DNA from: Patiria pectinifera
Lineage: Eukaryota; Echinodermata; Asteroidea; Valvatida; Asterinidae
Assembly (NCBI GenBank): GCA_029964075.1
Contig: CM057144.1
Coordinates: 9,137,281 to 9,201,280 of the forward strand
Length of the DNA stretch: 64,000 bases
Reading direction: 5' to 3'
Position 1 is the stretch's first letter. Every line of letters starts with the position of its first letter. Of this stretch, positions 33,064 through 44,301 are shown in pieces. A model generated the notes under the pieces. It ran no database searches and was not told the origin of the DNA. It worked only from the letters and a program-made list of their open reading frames with translations. Made by a program: the position numbers and the translations under genes.

Positions 33064-33411
33064 TCTAGCTGTTGTATTGACTTCCTTGTGTACAACTCAT
33101 TCTGATTTTACTAAGCAGAAGAATAATCCCACGGTGGTCTGCCAAATGCCTTCCGTGGTCGCAGTACTCTACTAACTCAAGCTGGTTAACCCGCTGCTAT
33201 GATATCATCAATGCACGCCAGGCATCCATGTTCTGTGGCTGGGTAGACAGTTGAGCCGTCAGCACCCACAAATGCAATCCACTCTGCTGCTGCCCAGAGC
33301 TTCGCCGTAAACCTGGCAGGGGCCCTTCGTCGGAGTGCTATCAACCGGGCCAGTTGAACTCCGGGATTTAGTATATCATCATACCCAGGACATAGTAATT
33401 ATATAGATAAG

Positions 33412-34024
33412 ATATTTTCATATGTACTTTTAGAGTAACTCTTTCTGCTTCTGTTGGTGACATTTTCACTGGATTAAGTTTCATGAGACAATTTAAAAGA
33501 ACACAACCATTGTCTTGGTTCTGGTCATGGAATGCATAATCAGTTCAGATTTGTGGATCTTGCTGGCAAGAGTTTCAGTAGGCAAATCTGGATGACCTCT
33601 AAAGAATAACTCTTGAAATTGACATTCTCAGACAAGACAGGGAGGTGATTCGCCGTGCTGTTGCAAGAATGATGTGTCGAGCCCAGCTGTGCATTGAACG
33701 AGATGGTGGCCATGTTGAGGACTAAGACACCGTGGAATTTAATTGCCTTTTTAATTTAATTTAAATGTTTTAAATAAACACGAAGTTTAAAAGCCAATGA
33801 AATCCTGTTTTGTCTCTTTGTTAAGACAATGGTTGTGTTCTTTTCAATTGTTTCTTTCTTATCCATGTTATCCAGCCCTGACCAGTTGGCGCAAGTCAGA
33901 TTTTACCCGACCCGTTTAATTCTCTCCTGTGCAGTCATGCATGAAAACTAATCCAGTGAAAATGTCACCAAAAGAAGTAGGAAGAGTTACTTTAAAAGTA
34001 CATATAAAAATATCTTATCTATAT
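33412..34024. mobile_element. Inner element with long inverted repeats and a transposase tail
   Basis: TATAGATAAGATATTTT at the left is mirrored by the right end near 34024. Inverted arms of about 110-200 bp share 'ggtgacattttcactggatta' and 'acacaaccattgtctt', and the right arm has an extra 90 bp. The centre holds the C-terminal transposase-like text below. It looks like an internally deleted Tc1/mariner-type element. Confidence 0.6.
33642..33725 (+). pseudogene. Transposase C-terminal remnant
   Basis: 27 codons reading EVIRRAVARMMCRAQLCIE then RDGGHVED and TAA. The pattern RRAV-x(8)-C-x(5)-GGH-V-E is, from memory, the usual C-terminal end of some animal DDE transposases. Too short for a firm family call. 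Confidence 0.45.
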
Positions 34025-34084
34025 TGCTACAGAAAAAACTATGGCCTGTTTTAAAAGTGTATAGGTTTTTTTTGACTCGCACTG

Positions 34085-35040
34085 TATTAACCCAGAGATT
34101 GAGGAATATATTTGGAGTAGTGGGTTTAGCTCTAAGCTGGTTTCAATCCTATCTTAAAGATCATCATCAGATTGTACACCTGTACAATCTGATGACGATC
34201 TTTAAGATACCTACTCGGACACACGTCAGCAGAGACTGGAGTTCCTCATGGAGTTCCCCAGGGCTCTGTCCTCGGTCCAGTACTTTTCACTCTTACACCT
34301 CCCCACTAGGACACATTTGCTCAACAACATGACCTTCAATCACACTTTTATGCTGATGACACATAGTTATACACTGCATTCTGTCCAAAAACCAACACTG
34401 ACTGCCAACATGCACTTCATTCATTATCTTCTTGCCTACACGATGTTCAGAACTGGATGGCTGCAAATTTTCTAAAATTCAACCCCAACAAAACCAAATT
34501 TCTCGTTATCTCTTCTCAACAACTCAGGCATAAAATTGAAATACAAAACGTACAGGTAGGGATAGGCCTACTCTGATTGCACCCAGTCCACGTTGATGCA
34601 ACCTGGGTGTCATGTTTGACCAGTACATGAATTTGGAAATGCACATCTCCAACATTTGTCAGACATCATACATGCACCTACGGCGCATTCCTGCGATTAG
34701 GCGGATGCTTACAACTCAGGCAGCAGAGCAACTCATACACGCAATCATCATTTCTAGAATCGATTTCTGTAATAGTCTACTATATGGTCTTTCTCAGAAC
34801 ACACCCAATCGCGCTTACAGCTGGTACAGAATGCTGCTGCACCTTTGCTTACTGGTCAAAAGAAATCAGCTCATATCTGCAGACTCTACAAACTTCACTG
34901 AACACAGAATACAATACAAGATCATTCTCCTCACATTCAAAGCACTTTAAGGTTTTGCCCCACCCTACGTACACAACCTACTACAGCTTTGTACTGTTAG
35001 TCCGGGCTTGAGGTCATCTGGCAGTCTCATTTCAATTTTC
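34085..35040 (+). pseudogene. LINE reverse-transcriptase fragment, 3' part
   Basis: Continues the fragment ending at 30102: LTQRLRNIFGVVGLALSWFQSYL, then a palindromic disruption, then the GVPQGSVLGP-like text in another frame, and a C-terminal HISNICQTSYMHLRRI and IISRIDFCNSLLYGLSQ, typical of CR1/L2/Jockey-type LINEs. Several frameshifts. The end near 35040 is where recognisable text stops. Confidence 0.82.
34151..34208. repeat. 58-bp near-perfect palindrome
   Basis: Two 28-base arms separated by CC, with one mismatch (core CATCAGATTGTACA / TGTACAATCTGATG). It lies within the LINE RT region where that text loses its reading, so it is an inverted duplication inside the element. Confidence 0.85.
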
Positions 35041-36329
35041 AATTTTGAGTTTGGTTTACACATTTGGAAAATTTGCCGGGTTTACCTAAGATCAACCGTA
35101 GTACCATCGGAAAGGATATGATAGATCATCTTCATTTCACAGGTGATTTGATGTAATAAGCAAACATGTAGCTTGTAAAAATCATCATTATTTGAGTAAA
35201 CCCCTTTGAAAGCTTCGTGCACAAATAGACTGGTCTCCAGTGCCCTCTATGATCGTACTTAATTGCATTTCAGGGGCGGGAACCAGTCAGTTGTAAATCG
35301 TTTCAGTTAAATGTATACATTTCCAACACGTCAAAAGTACAGTCCAGAGATTACAAACGGAGCGCGCGTGGCATGGCTAGCTATGTTTTATGTTTACGGG
35401 TCAGATTCAGGGTCCGTGTACGTGTACAGTGTACGTGCACAATAACGTTACATTCATCATAAAAACATGTAACGTGAGACCTTATTTTTCTTATTCAAAC
35501 GGTTTCCAACTTGAATAAAATTTATACATCGCACTTTCTGTGGCATCCTTTACCATTTGTCAGTTAACACAAGTTTACAGTTACTCGGCAAAACTGAAAA
35601 ATTATCCCCTAAACTGTCGCCTGTTTTGATTTGTGACCCAATACTTTTGTACTATGCGACACAGACAAACAAAAATTTGGCAGCAAATACTCTCTGTTTT
35701 TTACGCAAAGGTTTGCAAAAGTGACTTTGATTGCCTTAAATTCCTGTCCACGTGGAAAGAAAAAATTATCAAAGTAATTCGAGTGTGATGTTGAGCGATA
35801 CTTCAGTGGGTCAAACTGCAACTGCAGGCATCCATGTTTGCTAATTATCAGTATTTCATATTTTGAGTGCGCATGTGCGCATGCTAAATGAGCGGCTGAA
35901 ACATACGTGAGTGATGCGCGCGCAATGTTACAGCACTGTATTCAAGGCTAGCAAACTCCATCCATATGGAGTTTGTGCAGACGAGATACATTTTGTGATA
36001 AAATGCTCACATTTTCAAACAAGTTTGTGTATTTTCCTTATGTACAAAGTCAGACATGCATCCCCTACCCCCCAAAAAAAGTACCCTCAAAGTACCTCTT
36101 TTTCACAGCTTTTTTAAAAGTACATCGTAAATATTTATAAATAATTGATAAATACATTAGCTTTTCAACAACCAACAATTTTCCAATCGGACTGCATCTA
36201 CATGTATGGTTCAACATTGCCTCTTGACTTCCAGATTCTGACGTTACAGCGGGCGCTTTCTATCGTGTCTTCGGTAACCCGATGTTGTGTGAGAAAAACA
36301 TAGCAGATATTGACTTTATTGCTTCATCA
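35041..36329. other. No recognisable feature
   Basis: Intron DNA without coding or repeat ends that I can identify. Confidence 0.5.
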
Positions 36330-36480
36330 TGGGTCTCTTGATCACATGGTCAGGGGTTCTAATCCAACTACTGGCCATTCTTCGGAAAGCCACTTCATCC
36401 CTACTGATCTTTGGTGTATCTACATTAGCTGGGGAGTAACCTGGTACAATGGAAATTGGATTCCATCAAGGGAATATAGA
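36330..36480 (+). repeat. Possible tRNA-derived SINE fragment
   Basis: 'ggtcaggggttctaatccaa' resembles a tRNA T-arm/B box. It is followed by text similar in layout to SINE bodies ('aaagccacttcatccctact', 'aacctggtacaatgg'). No tail or target duplication was found. Confidence 0.35.
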
Positions 36481-36581
36481 AATATTCTCATTCTATTCAT
36501 ACCAAGGAAAAAAGGAAATGGTCTCATAGCTTGATCAGACTTACTGGTTTGTAACCTTCCAAAAGCACACTATCTTTACTA

Positions 36582-36772
36582 AGGTGTTTCACGGTAATAT
36601 GCGCCATCTTGTTTGCTGGGCAAAACGAACACGCGTTGCTAGACGTGGGTGCATTTTGGAATGACCGCATGATGACTTGGAAGCGCCGAAGCTTGCCAAT
36701 GACGATGTGTACACAGCAAGGTGTGTAAAATTGCCCCGCAGGCAAGATGGCGCACATTACCGTGAAACACCT
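36582..36772. mobile_element. TA-flanked MITE (Tc1/mariner type), 191 bp
   Basis: AGGTGTTTCACGGTAATATG at the left is mirrored at the right, about 31 bp with one or two mismatches. TA stands on both sides (36580-36581, 36773-36774). No coding sequence. It lies in the NOS intron just downstream of the exon at 37107. Confidence 0.82.
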
Positions 36773-37106
36773 TATTGGCCTGCGTAATAGAATATTCCCA
36801 TGACATGCTCCTTGGTTGTTCTCTTTACTTTTATTTTCAAGCCTGTTATTTTCAAGGTTGTTTCAGTGCTTGTTTTGATGTTGCAACAAATTCTCATGAT
36901 GAGTAAAACAGTTATGTCATTATACATGTAGGTGTGTGTGGCTAACTGCAGTGACAACACAACAACAGTGTCCTCAGTTGTCAGAAAACAGTGTGGACTT
37001 TGTAAACATTGAAAAAAAACTTCACAAGTATTTCAGAGGAAGAAACATTTGCAAAAAAAAAAATTTGATGTAAAATTGATTTCCTATAGATTCTAAGGAG
37101 GCCTAC

Positions 37107-37404
37107 CTTAGGTTTGTCTGGATCCCTGGAGTAAGCAGTCCACACATTAGTAAGTAGCCCTTCTGCCTTGGCCTCCTGCATCTCAGACATGTAAATGTTG
37201 TCTATGCTTGAATGTCGGCAGCCGAAGACCAGCGTCATGTCACCAAGCCTCTCCAAGTCCTGACTGGCGCCCTTTCTCTGCGCCAACCTCAGCATGTCAA
37301 ACCGACGTTGTTGCCAGAAACTGCGGAATGGCGCTATGCCTGCTCCAGGGCCTATGAGGATCATTGGGGCCACCTTGTCCTCAGGCATGTGGAACTTGGT
37401 GGCC
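37107..37404 (-). CDS. NOS: Nitric oxide synthase, FAD/NADPH-lobe exon
   Basis: 298 bp: one base completing the previous codon, then 99 codons from ATKFHMPED to YSRDPDKPK, with the donor GTAGGC. It contains ILIGPGAGIAPFRSFWQQR (NADPH pyrophosphate-binding loop) and MTLVFGCRHSSIDNIY, both diagnostic of NOS rather than cytochrome P450 reductase. Between them the loop RLAQRKGASQDLERLGD is about eight residues longer than I recall for vertebrate enzymes. The acceptor is 'ttctag'. Confidence 0.97.
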
Positions 37405-39214
37405 CTAGAACATAACAGTATTATTCCAGAATCAGAAAACAACCCAAGACAACACAGGAGGCCATTTTTTGGGGTGATGGGGCTGATCCCCCATCACCCT
37501 TTGGTTAGCTACAACTTGTTAAGTTTGTGTGTGTGTTTTTTCCAGTACAATAATTCTCGCGAATTTCCTTCTCAACAGTACACAGCATGAACTTGAAACT
37601 TTGAACCAATATATGACCCCAATCCAGAGGTGTGCATATTACTGTGACGCCGGCCCAGATTAAGTGTTTCGGGAAAAAATTGGATTCTAGACGCTATGGC
37701 TAGCCTATAGTCAAGGCACGTGTGTCTACCCGGATGCGTGGCGCCCCAGATTCTGGCATAAAAAAAAAAGTTCGCCACTCGCACCTTTACCATCTTGTGG
37801 AGCTAATCATTATTAATTTTTTTCTAAGTAATATGAATCATACATGTATGCGGATAAATATGAACCAATCACCACACACAAACCATTTTTTGAGGTGATG
37901 GCACAATCGCATGTGCGACGCACGCGTTCTTGAAAACAAGACGCAAGCGCATTTTAGTCAATATTCACAACATGTTATGCATTATGCATAACAATTTCTC
38001 TACCAAATCGGTAGATAAATGTAAAGAAAAACATAAGCGTTCTTGACGAGATAGTAAAGGCCATCATGACTTCAACACTCGTACTGGTCTTGTTTCGTGC
38101 CAGCATCCAGGGCGCTGGCCACACGTCCTGGTATATATTGCCATACGGACATTGAATAAAGGCTACTCTATGGTGCGATCTGAGGTAATTTCTGATCACT
38201 TTAAACATTTTTAGGGAGCAAAAGATCATCATTTAATATAATTTTTGAGTTGGGCATCATTGAATCAGCTATTCTGAGCTATAGAATCAAATGTAGGCCA
38301 CATTTTTTCTCATTTGGGGACAAAGCTAGTTTGAAGGGGGGGGGGGGAATGACATGTCCCCCACCGATCGACGCCCATGGTTGGCACCGTGCTTCGGAAC
38401 GACAGACTTTCAACACGTAAATTGTATACGTAGGGCCTACGTGTAAGCCTACATGCTGTCCGGCATCAGTTGGTAAAATTAAAAAATCTGAGAGAGAGAC
38501 CCCTCAAACTTTTAAAAAACTTTTCTTTTGCGTTTGGGTTCCTTTTTCCCACAGGAAGGCCTATTTATGTGTTTTATGGCACACTGCAGTATTTTCATAG
38601 GCCCCCAAATTTTTCATATACCCTAGGCACAGTGCCCACTGTGCCTCCCTAGGCACAGTGCCTACTGTGCCCATTGGATAATGCGGCCCTGTTGTGATGT
38701 CATAATGACGTCATCAGGTAAATTACAAGTGATTTTAGTTTAAATTATTATTTTTTTCATTCATAACTCATCATGAACAAAATGAATAATCATGTTTAGA
38801 TTTTTTTTCAATAATATGGAGGCAAATTAAATGACAACATTTAGGTACAAAGTGAATCAAAATTCTTTTGTACCAACCTATGGACAGACAAAGGTACGAT
38901 CAAGGCACTGTGACATGGACATAGGACACAAACTAGTGTGAGAGAAGGCCTAATTATTAGTTCACAACTCACACCTTCATTTATGAATACAAGTCAAGGA
39001 ACCAAGCTTTAGTCGAGGAGCCAAGACAGATACAGAGTGTAATGATTTATAGAGAATCGTTCAAACTGTTCCAGTATGAGATGCCTCGATGAACAAAACT
39101 CTTTTTTTTGACACTGACGATCTGTAAAATGGACGAACAAATTTCTCCAAGGGCTACTTCAAGTGTTTCATGTTTATACATGAATGTTAGCCTAAGAATT
39201 AAAACAGAGAGGGA
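37405..39214. other. NOS intron with one TGACGTCA site
   Basis: TGACGTCA at 38706-38713, in the phrase 'atgacgtcatcaggtaaatt', is a solitary member of the palindrome-rich repeat family. 'ggcacagtgcccactgtgcc' at about 38627 and its near repeat are small hairpins. Otherwise nothing. Confidence 0.5.
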
Positions 39215-39560
39215 TTGCATTATTCATCCATGAATTTTCCCATATTAAGATTGTATAAGTCATTACACTGTAATAGATTAAATTTTTGCGCCCTCTTTTG
39301 ATAGCGCAAGATGGAGTTACTGCCAACTCCTTTCTTGCAAACGGCACATGGCCACTTTGTAGGGTCAGTTTTCGGTTGGACACCATGCCTACTGCAGAGG
39401 ATCTTTGTTTTAGACATGTTGACAAAGAGACCCTTTGATTCAAGATTTGACTTGCAGACAGAGAGAGTTTTTGAGCTCCTCGATGGACTCTGCCGTTATC
39501 ACCAGGTCATCAGCAAACAGCAGTTTCCAGGGTCTTGCGGCAAGCAAGAAATCAGTTCTG
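39215..39560 (-). pseudogene. LINE RT fragment with C-terminal Cys motif
   Basis: Reads WKLLFADDLVITAESIEEL (RT catalytic box), then MSKTKILCSRHGV and WPCAVCKKGVGSNSI, a zinc-knuckle-like C-terminus found in one group of invertebrate LINEs. Frame breaks are present. It meets the + strand LINE below tail to tail. Confidence 0.72.
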
Positions 39561-39599
39561 CAACCAATACCGAAACCCAACAACTTCTTATCGGTATCA

Positions 39600-41520
39600 C
39601 AGTCAATGCTGCCATCACCCCAGCCACCGTCCCATTTCAAAGAAGATTCAACTTTGGAAAAGCGAACTGGCCTGGATTCCGAGAAGAACTTCAAAATGTG
39701 GGTGATCACCCACCTTCCAGTGGACCCCAAGAACTATGATAAGTTCACCAAACTTGTGCGCAAGGCAGCATGAAATAACATCCTACGAGGCTGCCAAACA
39801 GCGAACATTCTGGGACTGAACACTTGAATTGCTGAACTGTATGAGCAATACCAGCAGCTCTACCAATCTGACTCCTTTGCAGAAAACACCATCGAAGCAG
39901 GCGAGTATCAGAATGTTCACAAAGGTGGTGGCAAACCCTGATAGAGACAACTGATATGGCGAAGAAGAGCAAGAAGGCATTAAGTCTCATATGGAAGATC
40001 AGCAATGATCCATCAACACCAACACAGCAGCAGTATTCCACTACCACCAACCAAGTTGTGCATCAACTGCTGCTCAATGGGAAAGCCACCACCAAACAGC
40101 CAAGACCAAAGGATTGCGCAAAGTTCTCCTAAACCACTGGACTTACTAAGCCGTTCACCATGGAAGAGGTCAACACAAGCATCAACACCCTAAAGATAGG
40201 CAAAGCCATTGGACTGGATGACAGTTTCACTGAAGAGATGAAGCACTTTGGACCTCTAACGCGAAAATGGATTCTTGATCTGATGAAGAAGAACATTCCC
40301 AAGACCTGGAGAAAGACCAGCGTCGTTGCTCTTCTAAAACCGGCAAAGACGCAGCACAAGCGAAGAGTTTTTGTCCGACATCTCCTCTCTGCCACCCATA
40401 CAAGCTGTTTGAGCGTCTGTTTCTCAACAAACTTGCCCCAGTTGCTGAACCACAAATCATCCCAGAACGAGCTGGTTTTCGTCCTGGCAAATCAACAACA
40501 AGCAAACTTCTGATCCTCGCTCAACACATCGAGGAAAGACTAATAACTGGTGCTGTCTTCGTTGATCTGTCTGCCACGTACAACACTGTGAACCACTGCC
40601 TTCTCCTGAAAAAGATCTTGGAGCTTACAGAAGACCTGGATTTCATGGACCTTGTTGGCGCACCCTCTTGAAAAACAGGCATTTCTTTGTCATCCTGAAC
40701 AACAAGAAAAGCCACTGGCAAAGACAGAAATCTCAAGGTAGCATGCTGGCTCCATTACTGTATAACATCTATACAAATGACCAGCCGCGAAACCAGAACA
40801 CGCGCGGTTCATCTACGTTGACGACCTCTGCATAACATCTCAAGAGAACATGTTTGAAGCAGTAGAAGGAAGCCTAACTCTGGATGATCTCACCACCTAC
40901 TACGAGCAAAACCACCTACGTGCCAATCCTTCGAAGACACAAGTCTGCTCGTTCCATCTCAGGAATCGCGAAGCCAACCGACCTCTTAACATCACTGCAC
41001 CCACCCAGCCTACCTTGGAGTGACTTGAAATCGCACCATCTCCTTTAGACAGCACGTCAACAACACCAAAGCAACAGTCACTACCTGAAATAACATCTTC
41101 AGAAACTGACCAACTCCAACACACTAGGATCATCGGCCCTGGCCCTGTACTACTCCTCTGTGGAATACGATCACCCCGTGCCAAGAAGCTGCGTTGAATA
41201 ACACCTGCTGCTTGGTAACAGGTTGCTTCAAACCAACCAATACCAGCAATATGTACCTCCTCACTGGTGTTGCTCCACCTGAAATCAGAGGGGAAGTTAC
41301 CAGTTGAGTTGAGATGACCAAGACCATCAGCGATGAACGCCATCTCCTTCATGGACCCCAACCAAATCAAAGACTGAAGTGTAGGAGGAGCTTTCTTAGT
41401 CATGTCGAAGCCTTGACAACACCTCGGGAAGAAAGAGGAATCAACCTCTGGAGAAAAAGAGTCGAAAACAACCCTCCTCCAACCGACATGAAAATCCCTC
41501 CAGCTGAAAACCTCTCTCGT
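39600..41520 (+). pseudogene. LINE linker and RT, + strand, decayed
   Basis: Pieces in order: FNFGKANWPGFREEL, YDKFTKLVRKAA, AELYEQYQQLY, then RT text KIGKAIGLDD, WRKTSVVALLKP, AGFRPGKST-like, AVFVDLSATYNTVNH, GSMLAPLLYNIYTND and the catalytic YVDDLCITS near 40820. The C-terminus runs to about 41500. At least five frameshifts or stops. Jockey/RTE-like group, not further assigned. Confidence 0.78.
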
Positions 41521-43048
41521 TGACTTGCGTCAATAAATGGAAAACGATCATTTGATGCTTTGAAGATATGAAAAGAAGAATCATCTCAGGAAAAGTGATC
41601 TGGTCACTTTTCCTGGGCAAAATTTGGCTAGTAAAAGTAACCACTGGACTTGGGAAAAGTAACGGAGAGGACACTTTTGGGCTGTTTGCACTGGACTTAA
41701 AATGGGAAAACTACTGATCGTCTCGGTGAGCTTTACCAAAGAAAGTCCAATTTGAACATTGCTTCACTTAGTCACTGTCATTTGAGAATTAGATTGGTAA
41801 TACGTATCTCACTGACTGACTGACTGGTCTGGTAGCAGCTTTAAGAGGCTTGACTACTCATGTTTGTCTAATGTAACATGAGAAAAAGTGGTGGGTAGCC
41901 GTATTAGTCAGATAATTGCAGAAGTAAAAAAACAAATGTAGCACTTTAACGACTAACTAAAGAAAAGAAAAATAATGTACGCAAACAAAGGTCGGAAAAC
42001 ATGGGCATTAGTCTTGCACTGCTTTTTTCATGTACTTTTATGATACATGCATGTATGTGTAGGCATGTGTCATGTTTCCATGAGAATGGCGCAAGTGGAT
42101 TGTTCATTTCTGTCACATTATCACATTTGTTTCTGAGCCTATTGTCTGTGTAGCTACTTCATTCACTTATGGGCTATAACTGCTGCACATGCGCAGTGTG
42201 AGACATCCACTAGTCTTCGCATGTTGGCAACATTTTACCAACATATGCTGGCTTGAAGGTGGCACAAATGTCAAAAAAATATCTACTATATGAGTTTTCC
42301 CATTGTAATACCCCGCAGATATATACTCATATATATAAGTTTCCAATAAAACTCACCATATTTATAATCAACCGGGCTATATTTTTTTTAAAGGAATATT
42401 TGTTGCTTTTATTTTGCCATGAAAATTGACCGTGAATCATATTGCATGAGGTACAAATCAATAATTATGAATAGAAAAAAAATATAGCTCCCTATTAATC
42501 ACATGGAAGGGAATAATGACATTGCTGGCTTCAATTCCATAAGTCTCACTTATTCCTAAAAACTCAGACTTTTAAAAAAACAAATAAATATTGTAATCAA
42601 AGAAAATCACTGCTTGCAAAAAGACTACTACGTCATTTGAATACGGGGCATCAACAAACCTATTGAAACAAAAATTAGAGTAAGAAAAGACTCAATATGT
42701 CATGCCGCATTTAAGCCTTATTAAGGAACAAAGGCTGATGGCGTCGAGTGGGATACTTGGGCACAATAGACAAACTAAGTGGCAGGCACAAACATACCTG
42801 TTATCACTACACTGGTTTGTTTTTTTGGCAATTGGTTAATTCCGGATAAGAGTTGCGAACTCATGAATTCAAATTCATGGGGGCAGGGGGTTGTTGCCTT
42901 CAACGTGAAAAGAAGTTAAAAATGAACACGATGGATTTGCCAATGTTGCATCTCTCAAAATTGTTAAATAGTTTTCAAAGAATGTTGCGTGTCATTTCAT
43001 TTTAATATCTAAATTTGAATGAAATGAAGAACAAAAATAGCAGCTTAC
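41521..43048. other. NOS intron, no recognisable feature
   Basis: AT-rich, with no gene or element ends recognised. Confidence 0.5.
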
Positions 43049-43133
43049 TTTCTGATGAAGACAGGAACTATGTCGCTCTCTGCAATTGAGCCCAACCAGT
43101 TGGAGCATACTCCATAACGTGTAGCATCGTTGT
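43049..43133 (-). CDS. NOS: Nitric oxide synthase, short FAD-lobe exon
   Basis: 85 bp reading D-A-T-R-Y-GVCSNWLGSI and then VPVFIR, the conserved step between the FAD and NADPH halves. Acceptor 'gtatcag', donor GTAAGC. It starts two bases into a codon and ends with AA, completed to Lys by the first base of the exon at 37404. Its small size and exact phase fit make it certain as part of the same gene. Confidence 0.93.
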
Positions 43134-43501
43134 CTGATACATCAAAAAGAAGAAGTGTGGGAAGAAAAACGTAAATTATAAAGTTGAGGAGGGATGTGAC
43201 AATTTGGTGTTTAGTTGTTTTTAAATGCTGAATGACACGAGAACAGACACAAGAGTTGTGATCAAGTTGTTACAAGTCAACATGAGACACATACATGTGA
43301 CTTGTAATATGACTTTTGATAACTTTGATTACAGCTGTGGCAACACTGTAAAGATGATGAAACAAAGGAAATTGGGGGGGGGGGATAAAGCAGGAAAAGT
43401 ACAAAAGGAGAAATAGTCTGAAGGAGACAGGACAGCAGGAGTAATAAATGAATGTGAAAGAAAGAAAGAAATTGGGCCCCCACAAAACTTGTTCCACTTA
43501 C

Positions 43502-43712
43502 TTTGTGTCTGGTAGCAAACAACAGCAATGGTCAGATGAATTTCCCCTGGGCTGATACTGGGACTGGAGCTAATGGAGTAATAGCGAGGCTTCAGCAATG
43601 GCAGTTGGGTTAGCAACAGGGCAGCTGGTACCCTCAGTGATGGGAACCGGTCAAACACATCCACCAGAGTTGGGTACTGGCTGTAGATCCAGTTATCGTA
43701 TTTGTTACCGCC
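43502..43712 (-). CDS. NOS: Nitric oxide synthase, FAD-binding exon
   Basis: 70 codons plus one base, between 'tgtcttcag' and donor GTAAGT. It reads YPTLVDVFDRFPSLRVP, then LLTQLPLLKPRYYSISSSP, the FAD-binding R-x-Y-S-x-x-S motif of NOS, and ends VVCYQTQ. It joins ALVKLGR in the exon at 51310. DIRS copy 2 ends only about 60 bp upstream of its acceptor. Confidence 0.96.
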
Positions 43713-44004
43713 CTGAAGACATAAAAAAAATCCTGTTTTTGGCTTGTCTGGAACTTTTCCAGAAAATTAACCCAAATCTGAAGATATTTGGTAGTACATG
43801 AGGGGCCGATGCTTACCTGCTAATTCCTACATTTGCATTATTCCTTATAGGCCATATGCTTAATCCGCTAGATTTTACATCTACCACAGAGCCCTCTGAG
43901 CCAATACACAACACCCAAGATGCCAAGCGGCAAATCGTCCTCTTTTCTGAAAGCGAAATTACAAGAAATCCCACGCCCAACGTCGGGTAGGAGGGAGAAT
44001 TAGA

Positions 44005-44100
44005 AGGTAAGTATCGGCCCCTCGTGGACTACCAAATCACTTCAGATTTGGGGTAGTCCACTTCGGGCCCTCTCTTATCTGCTAATTCCTACATTTGCAT
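44005..44100. repeat. DIRS copy 2 internal complementary region with hairpin
   Basis: The first half is the reverse complement of the terminus at 43771-43830 ('ggtaagtatcggcccctc'). The second half repeats 'ctgctaattcctacatttgc' found at that terminus. At its centre GTGGACTACC...GGTAGTCCAC forms a stem of about 17 bp. Confidence 0.7.
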
Positions 44101-44301
44101 AGAATACTTAAAGGAAGAGGGTAAAGGCAAGACTTTCATTGGAATTTCAGTGAAAAGACCACCGAATGTATCGGCCCATCGTGCACACCATTAGAAACAT
44201 GAACATGTCTTCCATGGCCGGTCGGGTCTACCCCCTTGTCATGGTCTTTAACGTAAGTCGAAAGCATCGAAGTCGTGATGACTGCACGGCTCATCTGCCC
44301 C

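Larger units (their letters stand above)
30198..33100 (-). mobile_element. LINE with endonuclease and RT (CFDP2-like/RTE-type), - strand
   Basis: A nearly full coding region of about 2.9 kb runs from an AP endonuclease at the right to an RT C-terminus at the left, broken by several frameshifts and stops. Such sequences are often annotated 'craniofacial development protein 2-like' in databases. DNA to about 33400 may be its leader. It interrupts the mariner-like element. Confidence 0.85.
30103..34084. mobile_element. Tc1/mariner-like element enlarged by later insertions
   Basis: The left end CAGTGTGAGTCAAAAAAC is mirrored by the right end TTTTTTTTGACTCGCACTG. Inversion extends about 45 bp ('actatacacttttaa', 'ggccatag'). 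TA flanks both sides (30101-30102, 34085-34086). The interior is almost wholly occupied by a - strand LINE and an inner inverted-repeat element, so nothing of the original transposase can be identified with certainty. Confidence 0.75.
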
